A stretch of DNA of 64,000 nucleotides from Rotaria sordida (Eukaryota; Rotifera; Eurotatoria; Philodinida; Philodinidae). A program made the position numbers and the translations under genes. The stretch's first letter is position 1. Every line of letters starts with the position of its first letter. The stretch spans positions 1 to 64,000 of the forward strand of contig CAJNOL010000707.1 in NCBI GenBank assembly GCA_905250125.1, written 5' to 3'. This document shows positions 58,371 to 64,000 of the stretch, in pieces. A model generated the notes under the pieces. The model did no database searches, was not told where the DNA came from, and saw only the letters and a program-made list of their open reading frames with translations.

Positions 58371-58564
58371 GTGCAGCTAGAGGAAAGGTGCGTTTTATCA
58401 ACAAAGCTTAAAGCAAGNNNNNNNNNNNNNNNNNNNNNNNNNNNNNNNNNNNNNNNNNNNNNNNNNNNNNNNNNNNNNNNNNNNNNNNNNNNNNNNNNNN
58501 NNNNNNNNNNNNNNNNNGTGCAGCTAGAGGAAAGGTGCGTTTTATCAACAAAGCTTAAAGCAAG
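58371..58564. other. Assembly gap (58418-58517) flanked by the same 47 bp
   Basis: 58371-58417 and 58518-58564 are identical, from GTGCAGCTAGAGGAAAGGTG to CTTAAAGCAAG, and sit directly against a 100-N gap. The likely explanation is two overlapping contig ends that were scaffolded rather than merged. The open frames through the gap are not genes. Confidence 0.95.
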
Positions 58565-58637
58565 TTGTGAAAAGAGCAAAAACAATAGATGCTCTGAAAA
58601 TTCGACGATCGGCTTCAAGAGTTACCTGTTTTTTTTC

Positions 58638-58894
58638 TGGGTGCGGATGTGAGTGTATAGCGTGTGGTGAATGTGAATGTGGCTATATGGTGTGTGGTGG
58701 GTGTGCATTTGGCTGTGGCTGTGGGGTGTAGGGTGATTGTGAATATGGAGTGTGGGTGAGTGCGGGTATAGGGTGGTTCGGGTAAACTGTGAGTGCGGGT
58801 GTGGGGTGGGAGTAAGAGTGAATCAGTTCTTTAGGCACACCTAGATCCACTAATATTCACACACACCCCCCACCCCTTTCTCTACACTCACACT
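58638..58894. repeat. Degenerate telomere-like inverted array
   Basis: About 180 bp of GTGTGG/GTGGGG/GTGAGT variants, then a C-rich arm (CACACACACCCCCCACCCC, CACTCACACTC). The most diverged of the long arrays. Confidence 0.7.
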
Positions 58895-60247
58895 CTTTTG
58901 TAGTATAGATAATTTTCCAGTATTGTACTTTTTTCTAAATCCCTTTTATTGGATTAACTCATTGCAAATACAAAACTGGTAATTATTGAAAACTTTATTT
59001 CGCTTACGAGTTTCAGCCTTGCACATATTCACATGGTTAGTATTCATAATTTTACACATTATTGTCTTTTTGGTGAAATGCACAAGTTCCAGTTCTAACT
59101 AGGAACTGGGACCAGTCTACCAGTTCAAAACTGGAGCTGGTGCATTCCTAAATGAAACTCTGTTTATGTGTAAATTTTAATGATATTTAATTAGTCTACT
59201 ACTCAAAGAGTCAATCACTATCTGAGGATTGTGATCATCTGAGTGTGGGTGTAGGTACGAACAAACTGAAAATCCAGAGCTCACGTGAACTCGTACATCA
59301 CTTCCACTCATATTCATAATTACATTCAATTGACACCTGTGCCTGCACTCCTTATGATCTCTGCTAGTAACCATCTAAGTTGACTGTCATTTAACATTGC
59401 TAACAACTGAGTTAGTCACCAACTCATATCTTCACTCATTCAGTTGGTTACCAAACTAGTTAATTACCAACTCCCCTGTTAATTCATTGCTTTGGTAATA
59501 CATTAATTAATTTATAGTAAGAGTTGACACAGAACGAATTATATTTGATCCAGTAGTTTTCGATTATGAATTCATTCGAAGAAATTTGCATGGGCGAAAG
59601 TCGGTATCAGCGAAAAATTTTTTCAGCAGAGTTGAAGTCAAAGAAAATACGACGCACTTTAAAATAGACGCTTCACAAATTTTTAAGCTTCAAGATCCGA
59701 ACTCTTGAAAGTCTTCTACTCGAACGTTGTCTCATAAATGCACTCCCATTATTATGCCGGATCAATTAACAAAACAGTTATGCAGTTATATTTCACAATA
59801 AAATATAATGTCTATACTTTATATTGACCAAAGATATTAGAATTGCAGAAGAAAGATTAATAACGTTTATCTGAACCATACGTTGTTAGTACTACTTGTT
59901 CTACGACATTATGCGAAATTATGGTACTCATTTGATGTTTGGCAATTCAAAAACGTTCTAAAATGATAATATTGCAAAAAGTATTCTTAATTATTCAATC
60001 CTTATCAACATACATCTAATATGTCATCGACATTATTTTGTCTAGTTAGAGTTGCAATTCAAATGAGTTCTTCAAGATTAACACAGACGTCGAAGCTATG
60101 CAATAAGCTTATTACATATAGCCATACTGATTCGTGTGTTGATGTCATTCTTCATTCTTTAAAGCTCAAGATACAGCTATAAATCCGATGAAGGAACAAA
60201 AATGTCGTGCTTTTGAGAGACAACTTAAAAGTGCGTGGAAGGACTAA

Positions 60248-60333
60248 GGTATGGGTGTTGGTATGTTGGATTGGTGTTCGTTTCATCGTCACCTGTCTGA
60301 CACCCACAACATACACCCTCCAACACTCATACA
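60248..60333. repeat. Telomere-like foldback
   Basis: TATGGGTGTTGGTATGTTGG arm against CCCACAACATACACCCTCCA and CAACACTCATAC, a diverged hairpin that still pairs well. Confidence 0.65.
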
Positions 60334-61897
60334 CTGGTCTTATTGAAGTTCATCTGCATAATTGTGTTCTAAAATAAGCGTTTTTTCTAGGGATTGAAAT
60401 TTTAAAAAATTCTAAATCCTGTAAAATCCTTACTCCAAATGTTTATTGAGACATAGAAAAAGTTTTATCGTCTGTTTGGTTCAATTCTTTAAATGACAGA
60501 TAAGTAAAACATTATACGCTTGTCCAAATCTGATCTTCTACTTCATAATATATTTAATGTCAGACTCGTTCGGGCTAGTCAAATACATCTCATTGGAGTG
60601 TGTCGCGTGAACCGTATCCAACACGCTTCTTTTTTTGCAATTTCAAATCATTTTCTGACGGGAGTCATGACGTCTCGAAGTGTTTAGTCAGAGTCTCAAA
60701 AAGTCCTCGTCCAGCACTAGTCTTCATTCTAGATGATAATTTAATATCTAACTGATGTTGAACCTGCCCTTGAAGAATCTCTCTAGAAAAAGACTGTGGC
60801 TGATATGTAAACTGCCGCCTATCGATGATAGAATAAAGATGAGATTCCACGATATAACAGACTTCAGATTAGTCCAAGAGGATGGCTTTTTCATACTCTG
60901 ACTAGAAACGTCAATCCAATGTGACTAGCAATAATATTCGATATTTAGTCCATCGCTAGCTTACTTTGGCGGTAATGAATTTCTTAAGGTTACCTAGTAA
61001 AGTAAGCGTTTGGTAATGCTAACTATCCAACGTTTATTTTTCGTTTTATGTGTAATTTAGCGAGCGATCATGAGACAATACTATTTGGCACTAATGAATT
61101 TAGATGCTTCCTACTATATGTGGGAATGCATCTCACCTATTGAAAAGATCTAATCAAAAGAGAAAATTCTTAACTAGCAGAACGTCAAGTACGTCGATTT
61201 GATTATAAAGTATAAGTTACTATCTATTTCGCTAGATCACTACAGCGCTCAACAAAAGAAGGTATCTTCCTTGAACAAGCATAAAAGTAGATGATAGCGG
61301 GCTGATGTTTTAGAAATATGTGAGTCAGGGCTAAACCTAATTGCCAGCACTAGTCTGGTCTCAATTGGTTGTTCCTAATGCAGTTATACAGTGAAAATCT
61401 TGTTCATCCTGTAGTTTCCATGTCAGACTCACGATGGCATTGGATGAAATTTATTTTTTGTCTAATAAGTTAATAAAATCTGTCCTATCCTATCCCGTGG
61501 GCTGTGTAAAATCGTGACAAAATTCTATAAAGCTTCAAATAATCTTATCAGAATGAGAGTTCTTAAATTAGAGTGTCATTCGATGTGTTCAACGAGAATT
61601 TGAAATAGAGTGTACTAGTAAACTATGCTTTTCAGAACACCATGTATTCATATAATTACTCTTTTCGTGTAGATCAAGTAACTTCAAAATAAAAACATAT
61701 TCATTAAAATCTTGAAATCTATGCAGAAAGCATAAAAAATGGTATTTTTGATGATGAAGTGAACAAAAAATTGATGCTTTTCAAATTCATTGATTAAAAT
61801 TGACATGTTGATTAAAAAGTGCAGTGAATTTGTTTAAAAATTAAATTCAATGTATGATTTTCAATTAAAATACTGGTATTCATCAACAAGAAATGAA

Positions 61898-61954
61898 GGG
61901 CGTGGGTGTGGGTGCAGATAGAAAGAAGACCCACTCCCACTCCCACACCCTCCT
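61898..61954. repeat. Telomere-like foldback with conserved core
   Basis: GCGTGGGTGTGGG arm, core TGCAGATAGAAAGAAGACCC, and arm CACTCCCACTCCCACACCC. Same core as 49831-49890. Confidence 0.85.
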
Positions 61955-62837
61955 CAAGTGTTATCAATAGGCGACTCTTTTTTTTTTATTAAACTTAACT
62001 TCATCACATGAAAGAGTTATGTTATTTTATTAAAAGATCATCTTAATTAATAGAATGATGTATCTTTTTTAACACATCAACATACACTATTCTTATATGA
62101 CATCTATATGTCTTATTCTTTTTCTCTTGTTTAGTGGTTATGCGCTAACTAATTAATTTTTTTTTCGTTCTGTCGATATATATGATATTGATGGTGTAGC
62201 TAAACTGCAGTTGTACCAGACATTTTAATAAGAATAAAACACAATACTTAAAACATTTATTAACATAAACAATTGTGAATAATCCTTTCACTTCTATATT
62301 TAAAAAACTTTTCTAAAAATTTTTTTAATTTTTATTTCCATTTGGCTTTTCTTTTTCTATTTAAACTTCTCTATTCTTGCCCACATATATCAAACATTTT
62401 TCTTTTATTTATTTAATAATTTTTCTAAGTTTCTATTTTACAGTTAATAGAATTTTATTTCAATACTATAATTGCTACTCTATAAGCCCTTATTATTCTG
62501 TAATATTTATATTATTATAATATTTTTTGTAATTTCAGTTCATTTTATTTAGTGTTCTTTAAATTATTTTTTCCCTTTCTTGTGCTCCAAATTGTACTGC
62601 AGTTCTCCGATGAGTGTTTTAATATTTTAATAAATAAACACGAAACGCGCTGACGTCAAAATAAAACTGTATATTTTTTGTTAATTCAATTTAAGTCAGG
62701 CACATAATTTTTTAAATAAAATATTATACCGACTTCATCAGCTGCTGAAAAGTAAGAATTGAGAGTAGCAGATTGATTTATATCATTTAAAAAATATAGA
62801 TTGATCTGTTTCAAATTCATTATTACAGCCACATCCT

Positions 62838-63612
62838 TTGAAGTACAATGTTCTACTTTCAACAATGTTGTTGCTGAAAACCAACATAATAAGCAAACGG
62901 GCAGTTGTCTTAACTAGCTTCTAACCATATATGATTAATACTGTGTTTCTTCTTTACAATAGTTCAATAGTTATATAGATGCTGTGAATTATTGTTAGTC
63001 GTGCAACGATGCGTTACAACGATGACACCAATACGTATTAAATAGAAAAGGTAATTAACGGGGGCAACAATAAACATTATATTATTATCTACGTATTTAT
63101 TTTAAACTGCGCACACAAAATGAAAGAATAAAAAAGAGAGAGAAGCCTTGTGAAGGAGAAAAGATAATTAAAATATGTTTCATTTTCTCACATAAATGTA
63201 TTGAATGTATAGAAATCGCTATTCTTTTGCATTATTTAATATTCTATACATTTATGTCAGAAAATGTCACATATTTCGAATCATCTTTTCTCCTTCACAA
63301 GGCTTCTGTCTCTTTTTTATACTTTCATTTTATGTGCGCAGTTTAAAATAAATACGTAGATAATAACATATTGTTTATTGTGGCCGCTGTTAATTATCTT
63401 TTCTATTCAATACGTATTGGTGTCATCGTTGTAACGCATCGTTGCACGACCAACAATAATTCACAGCATCTATATAACTATTGAAGTATTGTAAAGAAGG
63501 AACACAATATTAATCATGTATGGTAAGAAGCTAGTTAAGGTAGCTGCCTGTTTGTTTATTATATTGGTCTCCAGCAACAACATTGTTGAAAGTAGAACAT
63601 TTTATTTCAACA
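62838..63612. repeat. Large imperfect palindrome (two arms of about 370 bp)
   Basis: The left arm (62838-63213) and right arm (about 63241-63612) are reverse complements with scattered differences and a spacer of roughly 25-30 bp near 63225. Paired words include GCTGTGAATTATTGTT / AACAATAATTCACAGC, ACGATGCGTTACAACGATGA / its complement near 63430, CCTTGTGAAGGAGAAAAGAT / ATCTTTTCTCCTTCACAAGG, and CATAAATGTATTGAATGTAT / its complement. The right arm contains the start and signal peptide of the gene at 63516. The left arm holds the same segment inverted, with ATG changed to ATA and a TAG at codon 4. Confidence 0.9.
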
Positions 63613-64000
63613 GGCGGGTTGCAGACACACATGGTAAACATGTTGCTGAAGATGGAACTAAAATTCTTAGTAATATTGATTCCGATCAACTTAGTGAACT
63701 GGTAGCCGCACTTCAACAATGCTTCGATGCCAAAGATGATGCTCGTACAAAGGCTCTTAGCTTGAACGCTATGAACATCGTTAAATCATCAAAAGACAAA
63801 CCAGTGGCAAAACAACGAAGAGACACATTAGACAAACTTCTCGATTATTATTATTACAAAACTTTGGCAACACGTGATAGGAACGCAGACATCAATCAAC
63901 TCAATACGTTGATTGGAGAATTTATGAGGGTACTACCAGAGGATGAAGCTGTACTAGCTGAACAATTTAGTACAGCATTCACGGCCGCTGCAAAAGAAAA
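63516..64000 (+). CDS. Secreted protein of unknown function, 3' end outside window
   Basis: Open from ATG 63516 to the window edge (161 codons, no stop). Residues 1-26 are a classic signal peptide: basic MYGKKLVK, hydrophobic VAACLFIILVSS, likely cleavage after VES. The mature part begins RTFYFNRRV and is mostly helical and charged (DSDQLSELVAALQQC, KQRRDTLDKLLDYYYYK, NTLIGEFMRVLPEDEAV). It contains a dibasic-type KQRRD site that could be a propeptide cleavage point. One Cys in the visible mature part. Family not recognised. Its promoter and first ~32 codons lie in the right arm of a large palindrome, so the neighbouring mirror copy is a dead 5' fragment of the same gene. Confidence 0.72.
   Translation, partial: MYGKKLVKVAACLFIILVSSNNIVESRTFYFNRRVADTHGKHVAEDGTKILSNIDSDQLSELVAALQQCFDAKDDARTKALSLNAMNIVKSSKDKPVAKQRRDTLDKLLDYYYYKTLATRDRNADINQLNTLIGEFMRVLPEDEAVLAEQFSTAFTAAAKE

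Larger units (their letters stand above)
58895..62837. other. Gene-poor spacer
   Basis: No gene recognised; the minus frame at 60665-60850 has no family signal. It contains telomere-like foldbacks at 60248-60333 and 61898-61954 and a weak G-rich tract at 59241-59255. Confidence 0.5.

Noticed and set aside
58298..58652. Open frames running through the N gap
   Set aside because: They exist only because N codons do not stop; both sides translate the same duplicated 47 bp.
59060..59152. Third hAT-like miniature foldback (TGCACAAGTTCCAGTTC ... GGTGCATTCCTA)
   Set aside because: One end is degraded and the flanks show no 8-bp duplication; could be an old relic but not supportable.
1484..61954. 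The window as a chromosome end (true telomere)
   Set aside because: Tracts are short, internal, hairpin-shaped and surrounded by single-copy genes on both sides.

Overview
This is eukaryotic, AT-rich DNA with short GT-AG introns (mostly about 45-70 nt). The best fit is a bdelloid rotifer, probably close to Rotaria. Three things point there: many interstitial tracts of the TGTGGG-type repeat known as the bdelloid telomere motif; gene families typical of bdelloids (armadillo-like proteins ending in a TIR domain, arginine ADP-ribosyltransferases, F-box plus LamG-like proteins); and an OPT oligopeptide transporter, a family normally absent from animals. The organism assignment is an inference from motifs; no search was run.

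Layout. 0.1-1.2 kb: 3' two thirds of eIF5 (+). 2.1-3.1 kb: intron-containing ribosomal protein uS7/RPS5 pseudogene (+). 4.1-5.9 kb: graveyard of minus-strand immune/effector-type genes (PGRP amidase relic, membrane-anchor fragment, ADP-ribosyltransferase). 7.5-8.0 kb: small Cys/Trp-rich protein. 9.7-10.7 kb: broken F-box/LamG gene. 12.3-13.9 kb: 533-aa tail-anchored protein of unknown function. 16.4-17.7 kb: complete non-autonomous hAT-like transposon with an 8-bp target duplication. 18.3-21.5 kb: armadillo/TIR gene. 23.5-25.9 kb: OPT transporter. 26.9-28.6 kb: the largest telomere-like blocks and a 9-bp minisatellite. 29.9-30.3 kb: small single-pass membrane protein. 31.7-32.4 kb: fragment of a replication protein A large-subunit-like gene that runs into a telomere-like foldback. 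34.0-38.5 kb: class A GPCR with a 3.1-kb intron. 38.6-40.6 kb: AATCGATT-rich foldback repeat. 40.6-46.6 kb: gene-poor. 46.7 kb: orphan terminal exon of a short-chain dehydrogenase. 47.8-48.4 kb: COX20-like gene. 50.5-51.8 kb: MFS transporter (SLC49/FLVCR-like). 53.4-54.0 kb: four-exon secreted GM2-activator-like lipid-binding protein. 56.7 kb: tRNA-like gene. 57.6-57.9 kb: foldback MITE flanked by TA. 62.8-63.6 kb: large imperfect palindrome covering the promoter and signal peptide of a secreted protein that runs off the right edge.

The genes do not form an operon or an obvious pathway. This is a mosaic of single host genes, several decayed copies, one likely horizontally acquired transporter, and a dense layer of small foldback repeats. 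The most notable pattern is that telomere-like TGTGGG repeats are not random arrays. They recur as short hairpins (G-rich arm, short spacer, C-rich arm) at well over a dozen intergenic places, and at least four share the same unique spacer core, one of them in reverse orientation. They therefore look like a dispersed element family. Two 100-base N gaps (16227-16326, 58418-58517) are assembly joins; the second is flanked by the same 47 bp on both sides.
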